Positions 35,623 through 44,600 are shown, counted from the stretch's first letter. The stretch is DNA of 64,000 bases from Natrinema altunense (GCF_000731985.1 NZ_JNCS01000003.1:372001-436000); one strand, 5' to 3'. Notes: generated from the sequence alone by a model not told the origin. A program made the numbers and translations.

Positions 35623-36633
35623 ATGCGAATCCTGCTTTTGCGGACGTGGACGACGAACATCGGGAACGGGTTCATCGACTACGGGGCGAGGGCGATGCTC
35701 GAGCGGGCGTTTCCCGACGCGGAGATCGTCGAGACGGGCGGCTATCCCAACCACGCGGCGGACACCGCGGCGCTGTGGCGCGGGACCCGAAAGTTCGAAC
35801 GGATGGCGGGCCACGGGGCGGACTACGAGTCGCCGACCCATCAGATTCGGCAAAACACGGTGACCATCAGTGAACTGATCGACGCCGATCTGGCCGTCCT
35901 CCCGGGCTGTGTGCTCTCCCGGCCGACGTTCCGGAAGTACTTCGACACGCTCACTCGACTCAGGGAGCGGGACATTCCGATCGTCATCATCGGCGGGGGT
36001 GGCGAGGAGTACGACGAGGCCGAGCGCGAGGACGTCGCGGCCGTCTTCGACGCGCTCGATATCGAGGTCCTGCTCACGCGGGACCGAACCGCCTACGAGG
36101 CGTACGGCGACCTCGTCGAGTACCTGTACGACGGCATCGACTGCTCGCTGTTCCTGGGCGACGCGCATCAACCGCCCGAGGCGAACCGGGAGTTCGACGT
36201 CCACACGTTCGATAAGGGTGAGGAGCCCGATATCGACGGCGCGTCGTCGACGATCATCAGGCCCGATCACGCGCCGTTCGACGAACCGTACCACTTCCCG
36301 GTCGGCGAGCGGGCGCGGGAACTGGTCGGCCTCGAGACGCCCCTGTTCGAGCAGGAGAACGTCTTCGTCTCCGATATGGTGACCGATTACCTCTTCCTCT
36401 ACGCCAACGCAGATGTGGTCCGCTCGGACCGGATCCACGCCTGTCTGCCCGCCCTGACATACGGCAACCGGGCGCAGTTCTACTTCGACACGCCGCGAGC
36501 GAACCTGTTCGATCGGGTGCCGATCGACGGCGACGTGACGAACGAGCCGGTCCGGTTCGATATGGACGCCCTCGAGCGCGAGACGGACGCGCAGGTCGCG
36601 GCGCTCGAAGAGGCGATCGCGACGGTCCTGTGA
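35623..36633 (+). CDS. Polysaccharide pyruvyl transferase family protein
   Basis: 336 aa. Family features: MRILLLRTWTTNIGNGFIDYGARAML at the N-terminus, LAVLPGCVLSRPTF, IPIVIIGGGGEEY (Gly-rich loop) and, near the end, ADVVRSDRIHACLPALTYG, the CsaB-like HxxAxxxG signature. These enzymes add pyruvate ketals to sugars, giving negative charge to cell-wall polymers. Start ATG 35623 is chosen over 35608 because of an ATAATTATG TATA-like stretch ~35 nt upstream. The gene begins a second, same-strand part of the glycan cluster after the tRNA. Confidence 0.88.
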   Translation: MRILLLRTWTTNIGNGFIDYGARAMLERAFPDAEIVETGGYPNHAADTAALWRGTRKFERMAGHGADYESPTHQIRQNTVTISELIDADLAVLPGCVLSRPTFRKYFDTLTRLRERDIPIVIIGGGGEEYDEAEREDVAAVFDALDIEVLLTRDRTAYEAYGDLVEYLYDGIDCSLFLGDAHQPPEANREFDVHTFDKGEEPDIDGASSTIIRPDHAPFDEPYHFPVGERARELVGLETPLFEQENVFVSDMVTDYLFLYANADVVRSDRIHACLPALTYGNRAQFYFDTPRANLFDRVPIDGDVTNEPVRFDMDALERETDAQVAALEEAIATVL

Positions 36634-36724
36634 GCGTGACGATCTCGCTGCACGGCTGGCTGGCAGCGACCGTTCCGCGGTCGGTCATTGCCGGGGATAG
36701 GTTCTTCGGCGGAGGGCTGGTAGG

Positions 36725-38134
36725 ATGAGCGGACACGCGACCATGGGAGACGAGCCATCCATCGCCCTCGTCGTGCTCGACACGCTCCGGGCGGATGCGT
36801 TCGACGAACACTTCGACTGGCTACCGGGCGTGCAGTTCACGAACGCGTGGAGCACGAGCCACTGGACGGCCCCGGCTCACGCCTCGCTGTTCACCGGTCG
36901 CTACGCGAGCGAGGCCGGCGTGACGATCAGCTCACAGGATTTCGATCGACACACGACGCGCCTCCCCGAACTCCTCCAGAAGCGCGGGTATCGGACGCGG
37001 GCGTTCAGTTGTAACGTCAACATCTCCGAACGGCTGGGCTGGCACCACGGGTTCGACGCGTTCGACGGCGGCTGGCGACTCCGCGGTCTCGGCGAGAACG
37101 TCTTCGACTGGGACGCGTTCATCGCCGAGCACCAGTCCGACGGCCCCGACCGGTACCTCTGGGCGCTCTGGCGCTGCGTCGACGGCGACTGCGATACGAC
37201 GCAATCGCTGAAACAGGGTGCCCTGATGAAGCTCCGGGACATGGGGCTCAAGGGACGCCATCGCGACGACGGCGCGGCAGAACTGCTCGAGTACGTTCGC
37301 GACCGCTCGTGGGACCGCGATCGGGAGTTCCTGTTCGCGAACCTCATGGAGGCCCACCGGCCGTACGACCCGCCCGACGAGTACCGCACCGATCCGGACG
37401 CGGACCCGCCCCATTTCGACGGCGTGAAGGCCACGCTCGAGGAGCCGCCGTACGAACCGGAGCGGATCACGACCGCGTACGACGACGCCGTCCGATACCT
37501 CTCGGACATCTACCGGGACATCTACGGGGAACTCGCTGCGGAGTTCGACTACGTCGTCACGCTCGCCGACCACGGCGAGGCCCTCGGCGAGTACGGCGCG
37601 TGGGAACACGGCAGCGGACTCTATCCGCCCGTGATGCGGGTCCCGCTCGTCGTCTCCGCACCCGGCTCGCACGCCGGCCACCGGACGCCCGACGCGAGCG
37701 GGACGCGAGCGACGCGGGACGCCCTCGTGACCCACCTCGACGTCTACGCGACGCTGCTCGACCTCGCCGGCATCGACTCCGACCACCGCCGGGGCAACTC
37801 GCTTCGGCCGCTGCTCTCGAGTGACCCGCCAGCGCTGGAACGCCGGTCGAACGCGCTCTCGGAGTTCCACGGGATTTCCAGGCGACGCCGACTCTCGCTC
37901 GAGGCCGACGGCTATGCGGTCGCACGGGTCGACACCGAACGTCACGGGCTCGCGACGGCCGACTGTTACTACTTCGAGGACCTGACCGAGGCCCGGACGA
38001 TCGGCGACTGCGATCCGGCGGCCCTCGAGGCGGAACTCGATCGGAAGGTCGCCGACCTCGAGCGCCGCGAGGACCTCTCGGAGGCCGACCTCGCCGGTCT
38101 CGAATCCCAACTCGAGGAGCTGGGGTATCTGTGA
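36725..38134 (+). CDS. Alkaline phosphatase-superfamily enzyme annotated as sulfatase-like (Thr nucleophile)
   Basis: 469 aa. Metal and active-site motifs in order: IALVVLDTLRADAF, the nucleophile loop HWTAPAHASLFTGRYASEAG with Thr48, FLFANLMEAHRPYDPPDEY and TLADHGEALGEYGAWEHGSG, then MRVPLVVSAPG. The general plan is that of choline-sulfatase-like proteins, but Thr replaces the Cys or Ser needed for formylglycine. A Ser/Cys-independent phosphotransfer function is thus more likely than sulfate ester hydrolysis. A second start at residue 7 (MGDEPS) is possible. It ends in LEELGYL, like the three enzymes upstream. Confidence 0.85.
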   Translation: MSGHATMGDEPSIALVVLDTLRADAFDEHFDWLPGVQFTNAWSTSHWTAPAHASLFTGRYASEAGVTISSQDFDRHTTRLPELLQKRGYRTRAFSCNVNISERLGWHHGFDAFDGGWRLRGLGENVFDWDAFIAEHQSDGPDRYLWALWRCVDGDCDTTQSLKQGALMKLRDMGLKGRHRDDGAAELLEYVRDRSWDRDREFLFANLMEAHRPYDPPDEYRTDPDADPPHFDGVKATLEEPPYEPERITTAYDDAVRYLSDIYRDIYGELAAEFDYVVTLADHGEALGEYGAWEHGSGLYPPVMRVPLVVSAPGSHAGHRTPDASGTRATRDALVTHLDVYATLLDLAGIDSDHRRGNSLRPLLSSDPPALERRSNALSEFHGISRRRRLSLEADGYAVARVDTERHGLATADCYYFEDLTEARTIGDCDPAALEAELDRKVADLERREDLSEADLAGLESQLEELGYL

Positions 38135-38230
38135 CCGCAGGACCGAACCGAGCGGCCGGCCGGAAAACCGTTCGGCCCGACCGTCGGCGCTGTGATCGCC
38201 CGACCGATCGTAAACGGGTACCCGGCAGCG

Positions 38231-39667
38231 ATGAGTGACGCGACGACGGTCAGCCTCGGGGGCGAGACGGTCAAGGCGACGGCGGCGAAGTTCACGATGG
38301 CCGCGATCGGGTTCCTCGGTACGATCGTCTTCGCGCGGGTGCTCGGCCCGACCGGGTTCGGCGGCTATTACCTCCTCTTTTCGCTGGTGAAAATCGCCGA
38401 CCGGGCGGTCAACGGGTGGGGAACGGCGGTGAAAAAGCGATACTCGGAGGTCGACGCCCCGTCGGGGGAGCTGATCGGCAGTCAGGGACTGTTCACGCTC
38501 GTGTGGATGGCACTCGCCATCGCCGCGGCGGCCGTCGCGTCGAGGTGGCTCGTCTCCTACACGGGACTCCCCGAAGCGCCGATCCTGTTCGTCGTCTTGC
38601 TGTTCGCAGTCACGCTCTTCGAGCCGCTCGATCTGATCGTGCAAGCCCGCGGCCGCGTCGGGGCCTCGATGTGGACCGACACGCTCCGGTCGGTACTCAC
38701 CTTCCCGCTCCAGTTGGGCCTGATCGTGCTCGGGTTCGGCGCGGCGGGAATGGCCTATGGACTCGCCGCCGCGACGTTCCTGACGGTGCCAGTCCTCTGG
38801 TATTTCATCCGGACGCGGCCGGTCGTACCGACTCGAGAGACGGTTAGGAACCTCTGGTCGTACGCCAGATACAGCGTTCCGAACTCGTTTCTCGGACAGG
38901 CCTACGATCGGTTCGACATCATCCTGCTCGGCTACCTGCTCGCGCCCGCCGCCGCCGGCCACTACGAGGTCGCGCTCAAGCTCACGGTCCCGGCGACGTT
39001 CGTCACGATGGCCGCCTCGAGCGGGCTGATGGCCCGCGTGAGCCACCGCCACAGCGAGGGCGAGCCGCTCGGCCCCGACATCTCGAATACGCTCTCGTTT
39101 ACCAGTATCATCGCGATCCCGATGTTCTTCGGTGCCGTCGCCATGCCGGAGCAACTCGTGGTGACGCTCTTCGGGCCCGGGTACAGCGCGGCTGCGACGC
39201 TGCTCGTCGGCCTCGCGGCCTATCAGGTCGCCAAAACCCAGGCCGGCGTGCTCACGAGCGTGCTCTACGGGATCGACCGCCCGGACAGCAACACGCGGAT
39301 CTCGGCCGTGACGCTCGCGATCAACGTCGTCCTCGGCGTCGCACTGACGCTCGCCTCCGGCGCGATCGGCGTCGTCGTCGCGACGGTCGTCGCGGAAACG
39401 CTCCGCTACGCCCTTTCAGCCGCCGTCGTCAAGCGAGAACTCTCGACGGTCGTCCTGTTCCCGCGGACGCTGGGCGAACAGGTCGCCGCCGGTCTCGTGA
39501 TGGTCGCCGTGATCGTCCCCGTCGAGCGCGCCGTTGCCATCGACCACTGGTATCAGCTCCTCGCGATCATCGCACTGGGCGCGGCGGTCTACGGGGTCAC
39601 GCTGGCGGCCATCAGCAGAAAACTCCGCGTGACGATCAGGGGCGTCGTCCGCAGTTCGCGACTCTAG
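38231..39667 (+). CDS. Flippase of the Wzx/MATE-like polysaccharide export family
   Basis: 478 aa with about fourteen membrane segments. Start: VKATAAKFTMAAIGFLGTIVFARVLGPTGFGGYYLLFSLV, the standard N-terminus of oligosaccharide flippases. Also NSFLGQAYDRFDIILLGYLLAPAAAGHYEVALKL and a C-terminal run of short helices with basic loops. It should move the lipid-linked glycan built by the upstream transferases to the outer face. The frame opens at 38192; ATG 38231 (MSDATTVSLGGE) gives a short soluble leader. The last 4 nt overlap the convergent DICT gene. Confidence 0.9.
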   Translation: MSDATTVSLGGETVKATAAKFTMAAIGFLGTIVFARVLGPTGFGGYYLLFSLVKIADRAVNGWGTAVKKRYSEVDAPSGELIGSQGLFTLVWMALAIAAAAVASRWLVSYTGLPEAPILFVVLLFAVTLFEPLDLIVQARGRVGASMWTDTLRSVLTFPLQLGLIVLGFGAAGMAYGLAAATFLTVPVLWYFIRTRPVVPTRETVRNLWSYARYSVPNSFLGQAYDRFDIILLGYLLAPAAAGHYEVALKLTVPATFVTMAASSGLMARVSHRHSEGEPLGPDISNTLSFTSIIAIPMFFGAVAMPEQLVVTLFGPGYSAAATLLVGLAAYQVAKTQAGVLTSVLYGIDRPDSNTRISAVTLAINVVLGVALTLASGAIGVVVATVVAETLRYALSAAVVKRELSTVVLFPRTLGEQVAAGLVMVAVIVPVERAVAIDHWYQLLAIIALGAAVYGVTLAAISRKLRVTIRGVVRSSRL

Positions 39668-40482
39668 AGTTCGCGAGCGATGTACGCGTCGATCGCTGCG
39701 ACCCGATCCGGGTCGTACGTCCAGAACCCGTCCCAGGTCCGCGGCTCCGTCTCGAGGCAGACGAGCGCGACGGGACCGCTCGCCGACTCGGCAGCGGCGG
39801 CCGCTCCCGCCCCGGTCGGATCGTAGACGACGAACCAGGCGTCCCGATACTCGCTTCCCGGGCCGGTGTGGGCGGTCACGTCGAGATCGACCGTCGCGCC
39901 GTCGTCGATCCCGTAGACGTGCGTCTCGACGTCGGTCGCGGCGAGTTTCGCGTAGACATCCCGCGTGCCGATCTCGTCGCCGATACGCGAGAGGCGCTGG
40001 AACGCCGAGCGAAGCGTGCCGTGACCGGTTGCCCAGGCGCGCTGTTCGATGTACCGGGAGACGATGATCAGAAGGAGTTTCTCCTTGTCCGAGAGGGGGT
40101 AGCCACAGAGCCGGAGTCGCGTCTCGTCGAGGTTCGCGAGGACCGCCGGCAGTTCGATCTCGCCGACGCCGCGCGCGCCGGTCACGAACAGGTCCGAGTT
40201 GATCGCGAGGATCGAATCGTACAGTTCCAGCATCGGCGAGGCGGCGACGGGCTGGCCGTCCTCGAAGAGCACGGCCGTATCGCCCGCCGCCTCGAGCGCG
40301 CGCTCGATCTCGGGTCCGATATCGGAAGCCGCCGGGATCGTCACGTTCGATTCGACGCCGACCGGTTGCTCCGCGAACGTCTCGGCGAGCATTCGCTCGA
40401 GAGGCCCCGTCGTGTCGTCGCTGATGACGGCGATCGTCCGGTCGGGAGTTCCGATCTCGTCGATGAACGATCGCAGGGACAC
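39664..40482 (-). CDS. DICT-domain sensor protein
   Basis: 272 aa. The N-terminal MSLRSFIDEIGTPDRTIAVISDDTTGPLERMLAETF, with a middle GYPLSDKEKLLLIIVSRYIEQRAWATGHGTLRSAFQRLSRI-type block, is the DICT arrangement found in haloarchaeal signal proteins. The C-terminal ~100 residues are strand-rich (VETHVYGIDD, AWFVVYDPTG, VALVCLETEPRTWDGFWTYD). DICT modules elsewhere accompany light or redox sensors and cyclase outputs, but the ligand is unknown. There is no HTH or kinase domain. The gene is convergent with, and overlaps, the flippase gene. Confidence 0.8.
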   Translation of the reverse strand: MSLRSFIDEIGTPDRTIAVISDDTTGPLERMLAETFAEQPVGVESNVTIPAASDIGPEIERALEAAGDTAVLFEDGQPVAASPMLELYDSILAINSDLFVTGARGVGEIELPAVLANLDETRLRLCGYPLSDKEKLLLIIVSRYIEQRAWATGHGTLRSAFQRLSRIGDEIGTRDVYAKLAATDVETHVYGIDDGATVDLDVTAHTGPGSEYRDAWFVVYDPTGAGAAAAAESASGPVALVCLETEPRTWDGFWTYDPDRVAAIDAYIAREL

Positions 40483-40569
40483 CTGTGGACCTTCCGTCGT
40501 TCGGTACGTAAATGTTCTCGCCGCCGCCGGGCGACGGCGTTGCGCCCATCACGGACCGGGCCGTCCGGC

Positions 40570-41601
40570 TCAGTCGCCCGTGACCGGGTCGCGCTCCCAG
40601 AATTCGCTTCCCTTCTGTAGTTTCGGGACCCACGTGTCGTTGGTCTTCGAGACGAGGGCCACGCGGGAGGCCGGCACACCCATCACTTCGTCGAATTCAG
40701 GCATGTGTTCCCGAACGTCCTCGGCGAACGCGACGACTTCCTCGTGGTCGGGCATCGCGGATCGGTCGAGTCGACCCCGCGAGTGGCCGACGTGCATGTA
40801 CGCTTTCAGTTCGATGAAGTCGGGATCGGCCTGCTGGTAGAACCCGGCGTACCAGTCCGGATTATGCATGTTCTCGCCCTCGACGAGCGTCGTCCGGAGC
40901 ACGGTTCGGGTATCGTCTTTCTCCGCGAGGACGTGCATCGTCTCGAGGAGGTTCTCCCAGGCGTCGTCCTCCATCGCGCCGACGACCCGATCGAAGGTGT
41001 GGCGTTCGGGGGCGTCGACGCTGACGTAGAGCTGAGTCGGGTCACAGTCCCGGAGCATCTCGGGACGGGTCCCGTTCGAGACGAGGAAGGTGGTGATATC
41101 GCGGTCGTGGAAGGCCTCGATGAGTTCGGGGAGATAGGGATACAGCGTCGGCTCGCCGTCCAGCGAGATGGCGACGTGACGGGGCTCCATCGCCTGCTCG
41201 AACACCTCGCGTGGGACCTCCTCGTTGCCGCCAAAGCCCGAGAGCAGTTTCTTCTGGAGGTCGATCGAGGCGTCGACGACCGCTTCGGGGTCGTCCCACG
41301 CGACGTCGTCCATCTCGTAGGAGTGGCCCTGGTGGTCGCGCCAGCAGAAGACACAGCGCTCGTTGCACCGGACGACCGGCGTCATCTGGATGCAACGGTG
41401 GGACTCGATGCCGTAGAAGATGTTCTTGTAACACTTCCCCTCGCCGCGCAGGGCGTTTGCCGTCCAGCCGCAGGTCTGGGCGGCCGTGTGGTTCTCGCTG
41501 TGATACTCCGGGCTCGAGACCTGTGCCGGTCCGCCGCCGTCGCCCTCGGCGGTGGCGTCGCCGCTCGCTCCGTCGGCCCCGGGATTCGCGGAGTCGCTCA
41601 T
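40570..41601 (-). CDS. taw1: tRNA 4-demethylwyosine synthase (TYW1/Taw1)
   Basis: 343 aa radical SAM enzyme that condenses pyruvate carbons onto m1G37 of tRNA-Phe in wybutosine biosynthesis. The radical SAM cluster is CNERCVFC (Cys79, Cys83, Cys86). The second cluster is bound by Cys44, Cys57 and Cys70, which show the exact 13/13 spacing known for archaeal TYW1. Other blocks: GKCYKNIFYGIESHRCIQM, HVAISLDGEPTLYPYL, LRTTLVEGENM and ELKAYMHVGHSRGRL. A disordered ~28-residue leader precedes the domain. It stands alone, and no other wybutosine gene is in the window. Confidence 0.95.
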   Translation of the reverse strand: MSDSANPGADGASGDATAEGDGGGPAQVSSPEYHSENHTAAQTCGWTANALRGEGKCYKNIFYGIESHRCIQMTPVVRCNERCVFCWRDHQGHSYEMDDVAWDDPEAVVDASIDLQKKLLSGFGGNEEVPREVFEQAMEPRHVAISLDGEPTLYPYLPELIEAFHDRDITTFLVSNGTRPEMLRDCDPTQLYVSVDAPERHTFDRVVGAMEDDAWENLLETMHVLAEKDDTRTVLRTTLVEGENMHNPDWYAGFYQQADPDFIELKAYMHVGHSRGRLDRSAMPDHEEVVAFAEDVREHMPEFDEVMGVPASRVALVSKTNDTWVPKLQKGSEFWERDPVTGD

Positions 41602-41653
41602 GATGCCTGTCGTTGGGCGGGCGCGGGCAAAAGGCCAGTGGTGTCCGGGCCAC

Positions 41654-41989
41654 CTACTCCTCGTTTCGGCGCTCGTTCGCGCCGTCGCCGCCCGGGCCGT
41701 CGGGAAGCGCGTGGGGATCGGCGGGTTCGTCGCCGTGTCTCGCGTCGTCGCGTTCGAAGAGGTACAGCGCCGGGCCCGCGATCACCATCACGAGCAGCCC
41801 GGGGATCGGCACGTTCGGCGGTCCCAGATACGTGGCCAGTCCACCGCCACAGGTGACGGCTACGAGCCCCGCCCACAGCGCCGGCCGCGAGATCTCGAGC
41901 CGGACCGCGTCCCTGTAGACGGCGGCGGCACAGCCGAGGACGACCGCGAACCCGACGACGGCGACGGCGATGACCTGCAGGGAAACCAT
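41654..41989 (-). CDS. Small membrane protein, three helices
   Basis: 111 aa. Helices at about 5-25 (VIAVAVVGFAVVLGCAAAVY), 38-55 (LWAGLVAVTCGGGLATYL) and 62-78 (IPGLLVMVIAGPALYLF), then an acidic/polar tail rich in Asp, Gly and Pro. No family is recognised. It lies 52 nt upstream of taw1 on the same strand and could share its transcript, but the function is open. Confidence 0.6.
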   Translation of the reverse strand: MVSLQVIAVAVVGFAVVLGCAAAVYRDAVRLEISRPALWAGLVAVTCGGGLATYLGPPNVPIPGLLVMVIAGPALYLFERDDARHGDEPADPHALPDGPGGDGANERRNEE

Positions 41990-42101
41990 ATCCGGAGTTA
42001 TCCCGCCGGCTGTAAGTCAGTGTCGCGATTCGCCGGCCGTCCGCGCTTCGCTTCCGTACGAAAGCCTCGCGCTCTTGCCCGTTCCGGCCGACCAGTCATG
42101 T

Positions 42102-42467
42102 ATGATTGGTGCCTATACGATCGGCAAGAAGGCGGTCACTTTCGGCTACAAACGATACGGCATTCCGGGCGCGGTCGCCTCGGGCGGCGCGGCACTGGTG
42201 GGGTATCTGATCGTCCGACGAGCGCTCGAGTCGTCGACGAACGACGGGACCGTCGAGTCGGCGATCGACGCCGGCGAGATCCGGTCCGCGGTCGCGGAGA
42301 CGGGACTGAGCGCCGTCACCGAGAAAGAGACCCTCGAGCGGGCCATCGACGAGGAGCAAGTCGACACGGGGGTCGACATGGACGACGTGCAGTCGTCGGT
42401 CGCGGACGAAACCGACGAGTTCGCCGACGGCACGGGCGGGGACGACTCGAACGCGGGACAGAGCTAG
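42102..42467 (+). CDS. Small acidic protein with one N-terminal membrane segment
   Basis: 121 aa. It begins MIGAYTIGKKAVTFGYKRYG, then a single hydrophobic segment (IPGAVASGGAALVGYLIVRRAL), after which the chain is Glu/Asp-rich and probably unstructured (ETLERAIDEEQVDTGVDMDD). The pattern is of a haloarchaeal membrane-tethered acidic peptide; no family is assigned. The frame opens at 41970, but ATG 42102 is the first codon that makes a normal N-terminus, and nothing upstream resembles coding sequence. Confidence 0.6.
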   Translation: MIGAYTIGKKAVTFGYKRYGIPGAVASGGAALVGYLIVRRALESSTNDGTVESAIDAGEIRSAVAETGLSAVTEKETLERAIDEEQVDTGVDMDDVQSSVADETDEFADGTGGDDSNAGQS

Positions 42468-42502
42468 CATAGCGAGTGCGCCGTCGGCCGCAGCGGCCGC
42501 TC

Positions 42503-43474
42503 TCAGGGCTCGTAGTGTTGGCGGTGGACGATCCGTTCGTCGTCGCCGTCGATCGCGGTCACGACGATCTGGTCGCCGTCCGGGTTCAGTTCGACGCTTC
42601 CGCTTGCACCCGCCCAGGTCGACGAGAGGTCGCCGTGTTCGTCGTTGTAGAACTCGATCTCCGTGCCGGCGATCGTCGATTCGATGCGAACGGTATCGGC
42701 GTCGACGCCCGGCGAGTCAGTGAGATGGACCCGCGCCCACTCCGTCTCCTCGCCGAGGTTGTCCTGGTCGAACTCCCAGTCGATCCCCGCGACGACGTCG
42801 TTCTCCTCGTCCTCGATGGGGTCCTTGAACGCCTCCGTCGGGTCCTCCGGCGTCTCGTCTTCGGTCCCGATCAGGAATACCTTCCATGCATTACCCTCCG
42901 TCACAAATACCCACACGTCGAGCTCTTCGGCCGCGAGGTCGTCGGACGCAACCTCGACGATCGCAATGTCGTTCGATCCGATCGCCGTCGAGAGTTCGTC
43001 GTCCTCGAACCAGAAGTCGGCGGTCGCCAGGTCGAGGACGTCCTCGACGGCGGCGTCTTCGATCACGCGTTCGATCTCGTAGCCGTCGACGTCCTCGTAG
43101 GCGTCACCCTGGAACTCCCAGCCCGCTTCTTCCCAGCCCTCCGGATGAAGCGGACTCGAGCCGTGGGTACGCGTCGCGATCGTCTCGGTGTCTTCGGCGG
43201 CGGCCGCATCGAGATAGTCGTCGATGAGCGGCCGCAGTTCGTCCTCGAGCGCCGCCGATTCGTCGCCGTCCGTGCCGCCGCCGTCGGTGCTCGTCGACTC
43301 GCCATCGCCGCTGCTCGAGTCGCCGGCAGTGAGCGTCTCGCCCAGGCAGCCGGCAGTAGTCAACACTGTCGTAACCGCACCGCCCTGGAGGACGCGCCGC
43401 CGGCTCACGGCGGTAGTCGTCGTCGATGACTCGCTCTCGCATTGTCGGGGGGACCGATTTCGGAGTCCGAACAT
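42503..43474 (-). CDS. Tat-exported lipoprotein, unknown function
   Basis: 323 aa. The leader has the twin-arginine motif SRRRVLQGG and a lipobox TTAGC with Cys43, so the protein is exported folded and tethered to the outer face. A Ser/Asp/Gly-rich spacer follows (GDSSSGDGES), then a β-rich acidic domain with repeated charged strands (IVEVASDDLAAEELDVWVFV, GDQIVVTAIDGDDERI). No ligand motif is seen. ATG 43474 (MFGLRNRSPR) replaces the TTG at 43492. Two palindromic sites lie 47-81 nt upstream and resemble sites near the HTH gene at 44584. Confidence 0.8.
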   Translation of the reverse strand: MFGLRNRSPRQCESESSTTTTAVSRRRVLQGGAVTTVLTTAGCLGETLTAGDSSSGDGESTSTDGGGTDGDESAALEDELRPLIDDYLDAAAAEDTETIATRTHGSSPLHPEGWEEAGWEFQGDAYEDVDGYEIERVIEDAAVEDVLDLATADFWFEDDELSTAIGSNDIAIVEVASDDLAAEELDVWVFVTEGNAWKVFLIGTEDETPEDPTEAFKDPIEDEENDVVAGIDWEFDQDNLGEETEWARVHLTDSPGVDADTVRIESTIAGTEIEFYNDEHGDLSSTWAGASGSVELNPDGDQIVVTAIDGDDERIVHRQHYEP

Positions 43475-43492
43475 TGCAATCGTCTCGAACAA

Positions 43493-43966
43493 TCACGGAT
43501 AGGTAAACCCGGGCACGAATTTCGCGGCCACGAACTGCCCATTAGCAGCCGTGAAACGGCTATTCATCCGTTCGAGCCGAATTCCCCCTCGACCGGAAGC
43601 GTCGCCGCTGTGAGGGTGCAGTTCGGACCGAAACGGGACCGCTGACTGCCGGGACAGCGATGGGTCTGGCGGGTGTCGGCCGTACTGCCGGATGGACCGG
43701 ATCGAAACGGATACCGATCGTGCTCGAGGGGCGAGCGGCGGGTGCGGACTCACCGACCCGTTCGTGCCTTGTCCTCGGACACTCGTTCGTCGAGACGGGG
43801 AGACGAAGCCGGCACCGACGTTCCCGGCAACGAAAGCCCGCGGATGAACGGCGATCCCGGCGAACGAGCGGTCAACGAGCAGTTCCGGTCCGGGATTCGG
43901 TGTCGGCGCGGTCGAGAACCCGGTCTCGTGTCGCAACCGGTACCGCCAGTCGGGCAGTTCGTCGAT
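43493..43966. other. Gene-free interval with regulatory sites
   Basis: No convincing gene in 474 bp. A minus-strand open frame at 43493-43936 (147 codons) is Arg/Pro/Ser-rich and looks like noncoding-GC sequence. Real content is two palindrome-like sites at its lipoprotein-proximal end (43521-43534 and 43542-43555), listed separately. Confidence 0.5.
43521..43555. promoter_or_regulatory. Paired palindromic sites upstream of the lipoprotein
   Basis: Site 1 at 43521-43534 reads TTCGCGGCCACGAA; site 2 at 43542-43555 reads TTAGCAGCCGTGAA. Both are variants of TTCACGGCCGTGAA and start exactly 21 bp apart, so they lie on the same face of the helix. A second pair with identical 21-bp spacing is at 44601 and 44622. 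Confidence 0.45.
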
Positions 43967-44584
43967 TCAGTCGCTCGAGAGCGCGTCCGGTAGGACATCC
44001 CGGGACCGCAGCCAGCGTGCCCCCCGTTCGGTGAACAACAACAGGAAGCTGATCCCGAACAGGTCGGCGGCCGTATCCCAGAGGACGATATCGCTCTCTA
44101 TACCGATGTCCGCGCCCACAACGGTCAGTCCACCGCCGAGCGCGAACGCCACGAGCGTCAACTGAAACCCGGCGAGCACGAGCGTTCGGATGCCGGCTGT
44201 ATCCCGCATCGTGAGAAAGTCCCGCGTGGAGAGCCGATCCAGCGGGGAGTCGGTCACGAGCGCCCGTTTCCCCTCCGGCGACAGGGGCCAGTCCGACGCC
44301 GGGTAATCGATGTAGTACAGCGTCACTGACTCCGGATACGTCTCGGTGGCGACGACATCGATCTCCTGGAGTTCGTGGAGGCGGTTTCGAACGGTCGCCT
44401 TGCTGATATTCGGCTTGACGAGCGCTTGCAACTGTCGAATCGAGAAGAACGGCCGCTCGGACTCGAACATCGTCTCGACGACGTGGCGTTGGGTCAGGGT
44501 GTTGTCGAGGTTCCGGTCGATCCGCTCGTCGATCCAGTTCGGAAGGGCGGACACGGTAGTTCGGACTGTCGCCAGGAACGACAT
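43967..44584 (-). CDS. Membrane-bound winged-helix protein
   Basis: 205 aa. Residues ~20-85 form a winged helix: DNTLTQRHVVETMFESERPFF, SIRQLQALVKPNISKATVRNRLHELQEIDVVATETY. Two hydrophobic segments follow at ~138-158 (LVLAGFQLTLVAFALGGGLTVV) and ~170-188 (DTAADLFGISFLLLFTERG). A DNA-binding head on a membrane anchor suggests an envelope-linked regulator. ATG 44584 (MSFLATVR) follows the paired palindromes at 44601-44635 by 17 nt; an upstream in-frame ATG at 44605 would lie inside the first palindrome and is less likely. Confidence 0.75.
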   Translation of the reverse strand: MSFLATVRTTVSALPNWIDERIDRNLDNTLTQRHVVETMFESERPFFSIRQLQALVKPNISKATVRNRLHELQEIDVVATETYPESVTLYYIDYPASDWPLSPEGKRALVTDSPLDRLSTRDFLTMRDTAGIRTLVLAGFQLTLVAFALGGGLTVVGADIGIESDIVLWDTAADLFGISFLLLFTERGARWLRSRDVLPDALSSD

Positions 44585-44600
44585 AAAAGTAGGAGCGCAT

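Noticed and set aside
43493-43936. 147-codon minus-strand frame
   Set aside because: It runs through the palindromic regulatory sites and its composition is that of noncoding GC-rich DNA.
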